Shown: positions 10,069 to 20,744, numbered from the stretch's first letter. The stretch is 47,150 nt of DNA from Nemertoderma westbladi (GCA_032718475.1 JAUCBJ010006021.1:1-47150); one strand, 5' to 3'. Program-made: numbers and translations. Notes: generated by a model from the sequence alone, not told the origin.

Positions 10069-10140
10069 TGGCCCTATGGGTTAAGGCGCCGCTCCTTTTT
10101 ACACTATTGGTAGCTGGTGCAGGTTCGAATTCAACATAAA
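10066..10140 (+). ncRNA. tRNA-like SINE head (probable)
   Basis: Contains an A-box-like TGGGTTAAGGCGCC at about 10075 and a B-box GGTTCGAATTC at about 10123, the internal RNA polymerase III promoter layout of tRNAs. The 3' acceptor strand does not pair convincingly with the 5' end, so a functional tRNA is unlikely. A tRNA-derived SINE fragment or a tRNA pseudogene is more likely. Confidence 0.4.
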
Positions 10141-10251
10141 GGCTATTATTATTTCGTTCAATCTTTGGAGGGTGGAGGGTCAAGGGAGCCAGCCTCAGTT
10201 TCACATTCACTTCACACCTGTGAGTGGTAACGAAAAGATTTCATTGGTTGC

Positions 10252-11494
10252 TGTAAAAGCTTTTGCGGGATATAACTGGCCCTTTTCTCCGCAATGTACT
10301 GTGTAAGGTGTTTTTAGAGGACATAACTAGCGATTTATCCGCTGTGTCTGCATATGTGCTTTAGCGGACATAAAAAGCCAGTTTTTCCCACAATGCGCTC
10401 AAATACTCTAAACTACCTAACTCAAATGACGCAATCTACCAACCTATTTGCTGTACGCCTATAGGCTCTTTGTTCTGTTCGATCAACCAATCAGAACAAT
10501 GATCCACCAATCAGAGCGATTTCGCCTTGTGTTGAATATGGGCTGCAAAAACCCGAATAGTTCGGCATTTAGACATTCGTGGAACCTACAGAATCTGGAA
10601 CTCGGCCAATGAGAGCTGTTTCTCTTTGTGTTGAAAGATACCTACAACAGCCCAGAGGGATCAGTTGTGTTGGTTTTCCCGAGCCTAGAAGACTGGCTTT
10701 GGAATCTCTGTTGTTTCAGACTTTAGCCCTACATTAGTAGGCTTAATTATAGAACGTATATCTGTTATCTTAACAAATCAATCATAACATAACATATCAT
10801 AACCATTCATACCTTAACATTTGTACTGCTATTTACTGTCGGTTATTCATTATATCAGTTGATGGAATATTATTATATTTGGAATACCGATAAATAATTA
10901 CAAAACCCTCAATCTTCTTGATATACTGAAGGTAAGAGAGACCGGTTACATATAACGATTGCGACTTACATTAAAGTGGTTTTGAAGTGAATCTAATGCT
11001 ATTTCATAGGCACTATATGTATTGGTTGTTGTTCTCTTTATATGTGACTAAAATTATTGAAGGTCGGCAGATCGGTGTGCAGCATTGTGCAGTATTGTGT
11101 ATGATTGTGACTGATAACAAAGCATCTCCTAAAGAATGCGCCATATACGTGAATCTATAGCCATCCCGTTGTGTCTAGTTTAAGTCATAACTCTGTTTAC
11201 ATATTTAGAGCGCCACGTCCTAAAGGAACTGTTAATATTTCCCGAAAGTGAATAATATTTGTCAGAGATTATATATATTACGATCAGTCGAATAATACAG
11301 TAGGCCTACACCGCAATAAGGTTAGGCTTCCGAATCCAGTCTCCCGGGTATATCCAGCGGGTGAATGGTCGCGCATAGACTGGCTTCGGCTAATGTAGTG
11401 TATCAAATACTCGTCATAGGCTAAAGTCGATTTATTATCTAGAAGACATCCAAATTTGGCAGGTTAAACTGCTAAAGGTCTGAAAGCGCGAACA
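10252..11494 (+). repeat. 5' LTR
   Basis: 1243 bp, TGTAAAAGC...GCGCGAACA. The U3-like part carries CCAAT boxes (two ACCAATCAGA at about 10486 and 10507, and a GGCCAATGAGAG at about 10604) of the kind bound by NF-Y. A consensus splice donor, GAAG/GTAAGAG, lies near 10932. I did not find a convincing TATA box, poly(A) site or primer-binding site directly behind it. Confidence 0.9.
10480..10620 (+). promoter_or_regulatory. CCAAT-box cluster in LTR U3
   Basis: ACCAATCAGAACA, ACCAATCAGAGCG and GCCAATGAGAGC within 130 bp. The same triplet is in the 3' LTR. The old LTR relative at 26370 keeps ACCAATCAGAGCG, so the motif is conserved across the family. Confidence 0.55.
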
Positions 11495-13390
11495 ATAACA
11501 GATATAGCTTCTGGATTGCAGTAGGCAATAAAGCTGAAGTACCGGCCAACCGGTACCCAGTAGGCTTGACTACCTAACCACCCGGACCGGTACTTACAGC
11601 AGTACAGGTACAGCAGTATTATTCGATTTTGATAATTGTATACCGGTAGGCCCTAATATTTAATCAGGGACTGCAGCCCTGGTTTTTATTGGGATTTTAC
11701 TTATTTCTGTCAGTTTTATTTACTTGTAGGTTAATATTGAGCAGAAGACGTGTAAGCCTGCCCAGATTATACAGATAATTTGTAGGCTGGACTGTTGTCT
11801 GACTGTTGTTAAGTCTGAGGAGATTGTAGTGTGTGTAGAGCGTATGTCCGAAAAAGTACTAGTTAGGAAAGTAGGGGCTTCCAGTGCTGTGAGGTAAACC
11901 CCCTCGAAAGAATAAGTCGTCCTACTCGGTTAGAACGCATACTAACTAACCATTTCGGAGTCTGCATATACCGTATTTTGTTTAGGCTTGATAGTAGTCT
12001 GTCAGTATTTGGTCTGCATTTTGTTTGAGTAGTCTGTACGCGTAGCGTAATATTTATTAATCAGAGTTTATGCGATTATTCGCAACATTCATATCCCCAA
12101 GTTTATTCCTACAGTAATTGTGCTTGTTATATATACCGTTATAGTTAAATTAACCCCGGTACTACATCAGGGCTGCTTGGCGTAGGTAAAGACTGGTGAT
12201 TTTGTGCCCCGGTCACTCCAGCAGATACCGTGGTTCTTTTAGCTGTTCAAGTATTTTTAACTACTGATTATTGGTTGTATAAGTACTTGTACCTAATTTA
12301 GGGTTTAGTGTACAGTGCTTTCCGAAGGTAATTAGTGTGTAGGCAGTATATTTGTGTTGTAAAGTGGTTAATAGGCACGTTGGTTCTGGTAGACCGCGGT
12401 AATTAACTTCTAGGTAGGAACACTCCGTGATACATAACGTAGTACTTATAGCGATACGGCTATAAGTCGTCAGATGGTGATATTTTTCCTATCTGGACAA
12501 CGCAGTATATTTACTACTACTTATTATTTTCAAATACCGTAGTACCCTATCCGTTGTAATAACCAGACAATCTAACCCTTTGTTAGGCTGGTTTGTAGAC
12601 TTCTTATAAAATTACCCTAAAAATTCGTACGTGTAATTTTTGTGTTTATTTAGAGATTGTAATCTCACCCCGAATTGTACGTAATTTGTAGTATTAAGTA
12701 ACTTAGGTAAATTAGAATTATTTGTTTTAGTGTCCAACAAGTAGCACTTCACTGAGAGCGTACAGCTTCTGTGCGGTGACTCCTTCCCAGAAATAATACA
12801 TTTATTTCAAATATTGACAAAACCCATAAAACGGGTAGATATATTATAAATCAACTCAAACCGATTTATAAATAGTAGGCCTGTCATACAACAATTAGGT
12901 CCTAATATCAGTTGGACTACTGCTTAAATAACGGTAATCAAGCAAAGTAAAGTAACCAAGTAACCCCTAAAAGTCAGAAATTTAATTATTCTAAAATAAT
13001 TGACATACTGGTATTTACGATAGGCTTATTATATTTATTTCTATAAATTTAGGCTGAAATTATATACCGGTATTCTGTAATTAATTCTAGTCCATAATTA
13101 TACTTATATATACTATAAGTGTAAGCTGTATACCGGTATTCACGATAGGCCTATTATATATTTATATATTTGTGCTGAAATTATATACCGGTATTCTGTG
13201 ACAAACCTAGTCTGTAATAATACTTATATATATACTATAAGTGTATACCGGTATTCTAATATATTGTATATATATCATGTTACATAGAGTAACGATATCG
13301 GTAATTAATTACTAGGCTAACAGTGATACTGAATTACTAGACTTGCTTTAACTGTAATATAGCAGTAGGCATTCAACTGTACAATCAAAC
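11495..13390 (+). other. Retroelement 5' leader, non-coding
   Basis: 1.9 kb between the 5' LTR and gag with no coding frame. It carries a tandem duplication at 13002-13262 with a unit of about 121 bp (GCTGAAATTATATACCGGTA ... TACTATAAGTGT), and repeated ACCGGTATTC words. A possible splice acceptor AATATAGCAG sits near 13366, which with the LTR donor could remove most of the leader. Confidence 0.6.
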
Positions 13391-13586
13391 ATGTCTGACA
13401 CAAAACAAACACTGTCAGATAGTCTCTTAGAAAGTGCTAGAATGAGTGTTAGACAGGGTCTTAAAAAGATCGGGGACTCAGCTAAGAGTATAGAACGTCT
13501 GAGACCAAAGTCCAAGTCCCCTCCTACTGTAAGCAAGGTCATCCCTGCAGTAGTAGTGTCAGACCCTAGGCTAGTAATGATTCGAT
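13391..13586 (+). CDS. gag: gag N-terminal segment, interrupted by insertion
   Basis: An ATG at 13391 in the context AAACATGTCT opens a frame of 65 codons, hydrophilic and rich in Ser/Lys, with no recognised domain. At 13580-13586 the sequence ATTCGAT is followed by about 0.93 kb of unrelated DNA, and ATTCGAT recurs at 14514-14520, where the main gag frame becomes native. The frames on both sides of the two repeats are in register, so this is the original gag start cut off from the rest. The frame runs on to a stop at 13628-13630 in inserted sequence. Confidence 0.65.
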
Positions 13587-14513
13587 TAATGGTTCATTAC
13601 TGTAAGAATTGCTCGAGACTGGCTGGCTGACTGACTGACTGACTAATCTCTAGCCAAAACCACTCTAACGATTTTGATGAAATTTTCACAGCGGCTAGAT
13701 ACCGCGATTCTAAGGTCCCTGATATGTTCCGCTATTTCGTCCATGAGCCGTGGGCTCGAAAAATAGACATAAACGAAAAAACGCCATAGGCGCAATGGTA
13801 AAATAACACCAATGACAGCTGGTGTCCTCATGAAAAATGGCTTATGTAATGCATTTCTACACAAGGCTTAGTAATAAATCGATGAGGTTGCCAAGATTAT
13901 TATACTCAGTACACCTATACTGTTTGTATAGGCCACCACTCTCTGTCAAAGCAAACATTATTAACTGGTTGGTTTAGTTTGAAATCTAATATCGCCTCAG
14001 CTGAATTACTCTTCCCAATGCAATCTATGGGAATATCTCACTCTGCTAATGTAAGCTGAATGACTGTTACGTACACAGTGAGTTGGCTACGTTAATGCCA
14101 ACATTATTGCAAAATGTTTTATTGTTGGATTACTCTCTGTCAGTCACCCCTTCAGAACATTGTATAGGGAATTTACTTTAGTTTACTCTACTGTGCCATT
14201 CAGCTGAATGGATTTGAGCGATTGCCAAGTTACAGAGTTGGATCATTCTCTGACCATAGGCAAAGACATCAAATCTTTTTAAAAATATACTTTTTCCATG
14301 TTTTTTTTTCTGACCAAAAATTTCAAAAAAAATTTTTTCGTAGCCAGTACTGCCAATCGATTCGCCATCAAAAATAACGCAAAAAATTTTTTTTGCAAAA
14401 TTTTAAATTACTGTAAATTTTTGGCGACTGGGGGGGGGGGTCAATTTTTTTCGATCCGCTATAACTCCGGAACGCTTTGTCCAAATTCGATGGGGTTTTC
14501 ATTTTTCAACTTA
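13587..14513. mobile_element. 0.93 kb insertion in gag
   Basis: Bounded by the 7-bp direct repeat ATTCGAT (13580-13586 and 14514-14520). It contains (GACT)n at about 13628-13644, an 11-G run at 14430-14440, and at about 14005-14037 the hairpin-forming TTCCCA...TGGGAATATCT, which recurs immediately outside the 3' LTR (23423-23453). No clear terminal inverted repeats and no coding potential, so the class is unknown. Confidence 0.55.
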
Positions 14514-17500
14514 ATTCGATGTTTAAGGCTGGAGGAACACCAGATTGATTGGGCGAGAAGAAAGCGATCGACCAAGGATAGTTATGCGGGATATACACGG
14601 GAAGAACTGAAGTCTATTGTCGAGTCGCAATGGAACTTCCCCAGACCCGGACTCCCGTTTGACTTATCGGAAGCTGCCTGGGAAGACATACACAGGATGG
14701 GAGTGACAAAAGAAACCAGCGATCCAGCTGTGTGGAAGAGGTCAGCAGCCGGATACGTACAGGGATTCTTCTGCTCTATGGAGCGATTAGAGGAACAATT
14801 ATTTCGACAACCACAAGGACCTCAAGAGCAGGGAGAGCTGCTTTATCAAGTTAGAGAAAGAATTCTAAGAATCAGACTAATCTTATCTGCCTTTGAGGAG
14901 GCTTCGAAAAGAAAACAAGACACGTCGTTGCAAGTTGCCGTAAAGACTTGGTTTCAGCGGGTGAGTCTCCAAGTTCAAAGAACTGCCCCGTGGAAATCTC
15001 AGTTGGACGAGCGCTCAACCCATAGAGAATCAACAGACGCTACCTTTTCCCAAGTGGAAAGCGAAGCGACAGCAGAGAAACCGCATAAGAGGGATGCTAT
15101 TGACATCTATCTGTCAGACTATCAACGTTTTGTAGGTGATGAAGAGTTGAGGAGAAGGCTGGAGGGACTTAGCCCTAATAGTGAAGGAGCCAAGCTTGTG
15201 TTGGACGCAATCGATGCGGATATGAGAGCTGCGAACCAAGCTAAATTTGATGAACGCCTCCGCATCGCTAGAGTCCAAGAAGAACAAGTAAAGAAAAAAC
15301 GTATAGAAGACAGAAAGATAGCAGCAGCGGCAGCAGCAGAGGCAGAAGCAGAAAGAAAAGCAGCAGAATTAGATAGAAAAGCGGCAGAGGCAGCGGCAGA
15401 GGCAAAAGCGGCAGCGGCAGAGGCAAAAGCGGCAGCTGCAGCAGTAGAAGCGGAAAGAAAAGAGGCAGCGGCAGAGGCAAAAGCGGCAGCGGCAGAGGCA
15501 AAAGCGGCAGCTGCAGCAGTAGAAGCGGAAAGAAAAGTGGCAGCGACAGAGGTAAAAGCGGCAGCGGCAGAATCAGAAAGAAAAGCAGCAGAAGCGGAAA
15601 GAAAGCGAGCAGTGGCAGAAGCAGAACGAAGAGCATCTGAAGAGACCACCCAACTAGAGTTGGAAAATATTCACGAGAATCAAGACTGCATAAATAAACA
15701 GTTCATAGCTAGTCAAATGCAGATGATGAGTCGATCTACTCCCAAAAGACAGGGATATACATCATCTGAGGAAGGCGATACCACCGATACTGAAGGTGGA
15801 GGAAATAGATCTCGTCTCAGCAGACGTAGAAGAATGTCCCACCGTCAGAAATTGCCTGATTTGCCCCCAGCTGTTCGAAAACAACTAGCTAGCACAGACT
15901 TAGGTAGTACAGAACCCCTAGACCAAATTATTAAAATAGACAGACTCCCTACTATAGTAGATGAGCCTGAAATAATTAGGCCTGTTCTCGAAGCCACCCC
16001 TGCGGTGATAGAGACACCTGTACTCCCCGAACCTACCTCCAAATTCCCTTTGCATAGCACTAAGCTACCTGTGCCCAGCAGAACAGCCCATGAGACAGTT
16101 TATGTCCTGGACTCCGAGCGAAATATTAATGATTTGTCGCCCGTTGTCCCTCGTCCGCCCGCTACAACGTTGGCGGCTCCCGCTTCGGCGGTCGAGTGGG
16201 TGGATGAGAGACGGCGGGGGATGGATCTCCTGCTCGGGCAGATGCAGGATACTGTTAAGCAGTTCAAGGGCACAGTAAGGGAAAGTAGGTTAGAGTTGCA
16301 AGAAGTGCAGCAAAGTATCGCGTTAGAACGCGATAAATTAGTAAATACACAAAAGGGTATACCACCACCCCCTGTAACAATGTGTCAACCTGTTAGGTCT
16401 GAAGTATTTCATGCGCAAGGTGTGGAGCCTACACGCATCTATACTGCTAGCGAAGTGGAAACTCCTATAGTAAACCCTATTAAGGGTAATTATAAACCTG
16501 TTGACAATGATATTCCATATAGACTTGATAATAATCCGAGAAATTTATATACCGATAACTCGATATTAAATAACACGATGGCCCAAGAAAGTTTTACGCG
16601 TCAAATGGCTAGAACCGAAGCCCGTCAAGCGGTAAAGGTGGGAGAGATCGTCAAGTTCAATGGAGATGAGATGAAATGGTTACCTTTTAATGAATATTAC
16701 AAAGATAACGTACAGAACTCTGTGCTATCTAACGGAGAGAAACTTAGATTCCTTATCGAGTGCTTGGAAGGATCTCCCAAGTTAATGGCGTTAAAGTTTA
16801 TTGGACATCCAGATGGATTAAGACAAGTTTGGGAAACACTGAACATCAGGTATGGTAATAGGACTAACATAGCTAGGTATTTATATGCGAAATTAATGGC
16901 GCCCCGAAAGTTTCTTAGCAGTGGGATTATAGAGTTTTCCGACGAGATTCAGGAGATCTGTAGACAACTAGATTGGTTAGGTAAGTCTCATGAATACCAG
17001 AATTCTATGGTTGTAGGAGCCTTAGCATCTAATTTGCCCAAGGGCGGAGTAGGTACACGCTGGGACAAGACAGTGTTATATATGATGGAACAACAACGAA
17101 GAGATCCTACCATGGCTGATCTCATGTCATTCTTAGATGGAGAGGTAAAATTACAGCTCCTAAAGCAGTCCAGAGAGAAGACACCGGAAAATAAGGTAAG
17201 TGAGAAACCCGTTTCTAGGAGAAAGGTAATACCAGTGTGTTATACAGACGACGGCGAAAGCCAGGCTTCTCAAGACGAAGACAGCGGGAAAGACACTGAA
17301 AGATCTTACTATGACAACAAAGCGCCTAAAGACGTAAGTAAATTCAAGTCTCGAACCAATGACAGGAGAGAACAGGTAAGAAAAACTCCTCCTACGTCTC
17401 CTAAGAGAATTCATGTAAGAAAGCCCGAGGAAAGAACGAGTGTGCACAACGTTACCCAAAGTAAGGTAAGTAACATCAAACCAAAATGTGTGCTGTGCGA

Positions 17501-19226
17501 CGGGCCCCACCGTTTAAGTGCGTGTGATGAATTCCTAAAGAAATCATTAAAGGATAGACGGGAAGTCATGTGGGATAAGCGGTTGTGTTATAATTGCCTC
17601 AGACAAGGACACCAACGGCGAACCTGTTACTCCGACGCAAGGTGTGCGAAGTGCGGCGCAAAACATCATATCTTGTTGCACACTGAATTCGATCGAAACA
17701 GCCCGAGTCAGGTAAGTGAGTCCGAACTACATGTCCAATTCAGTGATGTGAACGACACTGACCAAAGTTCTGAGATGGAAGGATTCTATACGGACGAATT
17801 CTCCGACGAAAACGAATCCTGTTACCTGATAAATACCGCAGTGTATCGAGCACTTACGTATGAAAAGGACACCGACAGCGAGCTCCCCCTAACTACTTCT
17901 GACCGACAACCATCTTGGAAAGCACCAACTTCCAATGTAGGAATCCGAGAATTTCCAGTAGTACAGTTAAGGGTCCACGGACTTAAAAGGAGTTATACAG
18001 TGAACGCCCTCCTTGACTCCGGTAGCACAGGAACATTCATCGACAAAGAACTAGCCGAAGACATCTTTGCTGGACAACCCAAGTTCCGAACTAAGTTAAA
18101 CATGTCAGGAATTATGCAGGTTTGGAAATCTACAGTAATAACGGATTATTATGTAGGTGCGTTGTCCACCCCCCAGGATGAACTAGGAGAACACAGCATA
18201 AGGTCAGTAAAAATGGTGGCGATAAAGAACTTCGCTACCAGCCAAGTAGAACCTTATAACTGGGATGAGGACGATTCCACCCAGCAGCTTAATATACCTA
18301 GATTCAACACAGACTACCCTGGAGTGCAAATACTCATCGGCCAAAATGCGCATGAGGCGCTTGAGACATTGGAGAAACGGCCTGCTCAACCGCAACCACT
18401 ACAAGCCTATGCGGGAAGAACTAGAGTAGGTTGGTACCTTACTGGCCCTTCCCGTAGAACTCTCATAGAAAGGTTACCAAAAGAACGGGTATACCAAGTA
18501 AGTGAATGGGAAGCGGAGAGCAGTGAGGTAGACGACCCAACTGAGGGAACACCATACTCCTCAGATAATGACGATATTAACTCCAATGTAGATCAATGGA
18601 GACATTGCCCCGAGACGATTAATCTAGCCGACATCGCTTCCAGAGGAGCAACTCCTCAAGAACTGACAGATACTCCAGACTGGTTAGGTGGACCCGACTT
18701 CCTAAGTAAAGAAGATGAATGGCCTCCCCATCTTACCACGGCTGAGATTAGACAAGCCAAGGGAGCGGAGAAAGTCAAACCTAAAACCCGGACGAGTAAA
18801 TCAAGGTTATTTAAACCCGTGATAGATCTGTCTGTATTACACATTGCCAGGGACGACGCTGTGGATCTAAACTCCCCCACCGCGAACCGATCTGTTGTGG
18901 AGATCAGAGAGAGAGACTGGAGATCTGGAACACCAGACGTCTCGCCGGGACTCTCACCTCTCCTGCCGGGAGCGATGGACCACTATAGATCCTGGAATCG
19001 GCTTTGTAAGGCCGTCGTGTATTTGAAGCGATGTTTCTATCGTCACTATTCCAGGACGAAGAGGAAACCTGGAATTGTCTTCGAGACACAGCAGCTCAAT
19101 CGCCCAGTTGGTCGTTTATGTTTACTGGAAAGAGACCGAGAACTGTCCGGAAACTATGGAAGGCAAGATACTCTTCCCACGACCACCTCCCTAATCCAAC
19201 AAACATCTAGGGACTCCCCAACGTAA
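14298..19226 (+). CDS. gag-pro: BEL/Pao gag-protease polyprotein, lacking RT and integrase
   Basis: Open frame of 1642 codons. The first ~75 residues (Phe/Lys/Asn-rich) are read from the insertion; native gag starts near 14521. In order: a conserved gag head; an Ala/Glu/Lys coiled coil (nt ~15260-15660); a DUF1759-like gag core (nt ~16640-17050); three zinc knuckles (nt 17487-17686: CVLCDGPHRLSAC, CYNCLRQGHQRRTC, CAKCGAKHHILLH); and a retroviral-type protease with the active-site motif LLDSGSTGTF (nt ~18009-18038). After the post-protease GWYLTGPS motif, normally followed by reverse transcriptase, the frame passes within about 50 codons to QWRHCPETINLADIASRG (nt ~18593), which in BEL/Pao proteins lies at the end of RNase H. 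So about 1.5-2 kb of pol has been lost in frame. A pre-integrase motif (YRSWNRLCKAVVYLKR, nt ~18980) follows, but no integrase core. Assembly and maturation proteins could still be made; replication would need a partner element. Confidence 0.85.
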   Translation: MFFFLTKNFKKNFFVASTANRFAIKNNAKNFFCKILNYCKFLATGGGGQFFSIRYNSGTLCPNSMGFSFFNLIRCLRLEEHQIDWARRKRSTKDSYAGYTREELKSIVESQWNFPRPGLPFDLSEAAWEDIHRMGVTKETSDPAVWKRSAAGYVQGFFCSMERLEEQLFRQPQGPQEQGELLYQVRERILRIRLILSAFEEASKRKQDTSLQVAVKTWFQRVSLQVQRTAPWKSQLDERSTHRESTDATFSQVESEATAEKPHKRDAIDIYLSDYQRFVGDEELRRRLEGLSPNSEGAKLVLDAIDADMRAANQAKFDERLRIARVQEEQVKKKRIEDRKIAAAAAAEAEAERKAAELDRKAAEAAAEAKAAAAEAKAAAAAVEAERKEAAAEAKAAAAEAKAAAAAVEAERKVAATEVKAAAAESERKAAEAERKRAVAEAERRASEETTQLELENIHENQDCINKQFIASQMQMMSRSTPKRQGYTSSEEGDTTDTEGGGNRSRLSRRRRMSHRQKLPDLPPAVRKQLASTDLGSTEPLDQIIKIDRLPTIVDEPEIIRPVLEATPAVIETPVLPEPTSKFPLHSTKLPVPSRTAHETVYVLDSERNINDLSPVVPRPPATTLAAPASAVEWVDERRRGMDLLLGQMQDTVKQFKGTVRESRLELQEVQQSIALERDKLVNTQKGIPPPPVTMCQPVRSEVFHAQGVEPTRIYTASEVETPIVNPIKGNYKPVDNDIPYRLDNNPRNLYTDNSILNNTMAQESFTRQMARTEARQAVKVGEIVKFNGDEMKWLPFNEYYKDNVQNSVLSNGEKLRFLIECLEGSPKLMALKFIGHPDGLRQVWETLNIRYGNRTNIARYLYAKLMAPRKFLSSGIIEFSDEIQEICRQLDWLGKSHEYQNSMVVGALASNLPKGGVGTRWDKTVLYMMEQQRRDPTMADLMSFLDGEVKLQLLKQSREKTPENKVSEKPVSRRKVIPVCYTDDGESQASQDEDSGKDTERSYYDNKAPKDVSKFKSRTNDRREQVRKTPPTSPKRIHVRKPEERTSVHNVTQSKVSNIKPKCVLCDGPHRLSACDEFLKKSLKDRREVMWDKRLCYNCLRQGHQRRTCYSDARCAKCGAKHHILLHTEFDRNSPSQVSESELHVQFSDVNDTDQSSEMEGFYTDEFSDENESCYLINTAVYRALTYEKDTDSELPLTTSDRQPSWKAPTSNVGIREFPVVQLRVHGLKRSYTVNALLDSGSTGTFIDKELAEDIFAGQPKFRTKLNMSGIMQVWKSTVITDYYVGALSTPQDELGEHSIRSVKMVAIKNFATSQVEPYNWDEDDSTQQLNIPRFNTDYPGVQILIGQNAHEALETLEKRPAQPQPLQAYAGRTRVGWYLTGPSRRTLIERLPKERVYQVSEWEAESSEVDDPTEGTPYSSDNDDINSNVDQWRHCPETINLADIASRGATPQELTDTPDWLGGPDFLSKEDEWPPHLTTAEIRQAKGAEKVKPKTRTSKSRLFKPVIDLSVLHIARDDAVDLNSPTANRSVVEIRERDWRSGTPDVSPGLSPLLPGAMDHYRSWNRLCKAVVYLKRCFYRHYSRTKRKPGIVFETQQLNRPVGRLCLLERDRELSGNYGRQDTLPTTTSLIQQTSRDSPT
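17190..18505 (+). promoter_or_regulatory. Run of 5' splice-donor-like sites inside gag-pro
   Basis: GTAAGT/GTAAGA occurs with GT at 17196, 17334, 17376, 17415, 17466, 17712 and 18498. Four are close to the full consensus (AAG/GTAAGTG, CAG/GTAAGAA, AAG/GTAAGTA, CAG/GTAAGTG). They read as VS or VR in the protein. Use as donors is inferred from sequence only. Confidence 0.4.
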
Positions 19227-20744
19227 CAGCGTCTGGAGTGGGTGTGTGACTATATTATTTTATATTTGTTTTTATTATTTTATATTTATGTATATATTAT
19301 TATGTAATTTTATTATAATCGTTTTCTTGAATTTTATTTAGTAGAATGTTATTTTAGCGATTATTTAGTAGATTAGTGCAATGTATATTCGCGTTTATTA
19401 CTTAATTACTTATATATTATATATTTAGTGCGACGGCGAGAAATAATTATTTTCTCTTTCCTTACTGTCCGTATTACATTACAAATACGTAACTACAGTA
19501 AGATGAAATATCCGTACTTATTAAAGTACAATAAAGCTCCTACTATATTCAAGTATTATTGGTAAAGTAGAGTATTAGGAATGCAAAATTCAGATCCTCG
19601 TGTCTCGGCTAAACCAAGCTCTGGGTAGACCTTGGAAACGACTTGCCTCTTTGACCATCTGTAATTCTAGTCGATTAAGATATCGCGGCACCCATCGATA
19701 TACTTTAAAGACAAAATTCTAGAATCAGTGGTTAACGTCCCCAGACAAGTTCTGGAATAAACTGGTGCCCATCTTAAATATTAATTATTAATATTTACAA
19801 AATCTGTCAAATTTTTGATCTTTTAAAATTCTAGTCGATTAAGATATCGTAGCACTTACCGATATTCTTAAAAAGATCAATTTCCTAGAATCAAGGATCC
19901 CAGTCCCCAGACATGTTCTGGAATAAAATTGTGTCTATTTAATATTAAATAATAAAATTTACGGGAATAAATTTAAATTCATCTTTTAATGAATTTGATA
20001 AATTGTCATTTTTATACAATTTATAACATTCCCAAAATTCCATAAATTAATAGATCATGGGAGCGGAGATTCACCCTATTAAGTATATTAGTGTGCGAGA
20101 ATCTCCAATATATAGTCAATAGCCGATAAAATTCATAAAATCATATATAAAGAGAAATATTGACAATTAAAGAATTACTATTAAATAGCATCCCAGATCT
20201 GTATGCATGAGAATTACCCTAATTCTACCGCTAGCTTTCCATAATGTCACCATGGCAACAACCACGCTAGAATTAGAAGTGAGTTAAAAGAACAATAAAG
20301 CTTGCCCATTGAATAGCATAAGGAATAAATAGCACACTGCTAGTATCCCAGGATACCCAATAATAACGTGGCATTCTGGAAGGCACTGACTAACGGACAA
20401 ATGGCCCGAATGTGTGCGATTTGTGACAGTTGTGTGGAATTTGTGCGTTTATAGGTGAATGTTACTACTAAAGTGTGTTTACAGTAGCGAGTCGCAATTG
20501 TGAAAGTAGCCCTAACTCTCCAGTAAGAACCTGAAGTAAATCTAAGCCTTTGGGACGGACGGTGGAGTGACTCGCGCTGGTTGTTGTGGTCGTTGTGCAG
20601 CTACGACGTTGGCGATAGGCACATCGGCGAAAGTACACCAGCGCTGAGGATCTTGCGCTGTCCGGGGGCCGAGAGGGGTAGGCAGCGACGCCCGCTAGCC
20701 TAAATATAAACTCATTATAATATTGATAAACTCATATAGCAGAT
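19227..20744 (+). other. Retroelement non-coding spacer
   Basis: 1.5 kb AT-rich stretch between gag-pro and the downstream reading frame. It holds the duplicated hairpin module at 19660-19963, and just before 20745 a possible splice acceptor (ATATAGCAG ending at 20742). No integrase remnants could be recognised. Confidence 0.6.
19660..19963 (+). repeat. Duplicated two-hairpin module
   Basis: Two imperfect copies about 165 bp apart. Each has an outer stem ATTCTAG/CTAGAAT (19664-19670 with 19719-19725; 19828-19834 with 19885-19891), an inner stem ATATCG/CGATAT (19680-19685 with 19696-19701; 19844-19849 with 19860-19865) with GCAC in the loop, then a small hairpin CCAGA/TCTGG (19741-19755; 19907-19921). 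Stems are kept while the loops differ, which suggests RNA structure. A transport or packaging role is speculation. Confidence 0.6.

Noticed and set aside
10066-10140. Functional tRNA gene
   Set aside because: A- and B-box-like sequences are present, but no convincing cloverleaf or acceptor pairing; kept only as a SINE-like head.
15122-15649. Ala/Ser- and Leu-rich frames on the minus strand opposite gag
   Set aside because: Antisense shadow of the GCA/GAA-rich coiled-coil part of gag; no independent start or domain.
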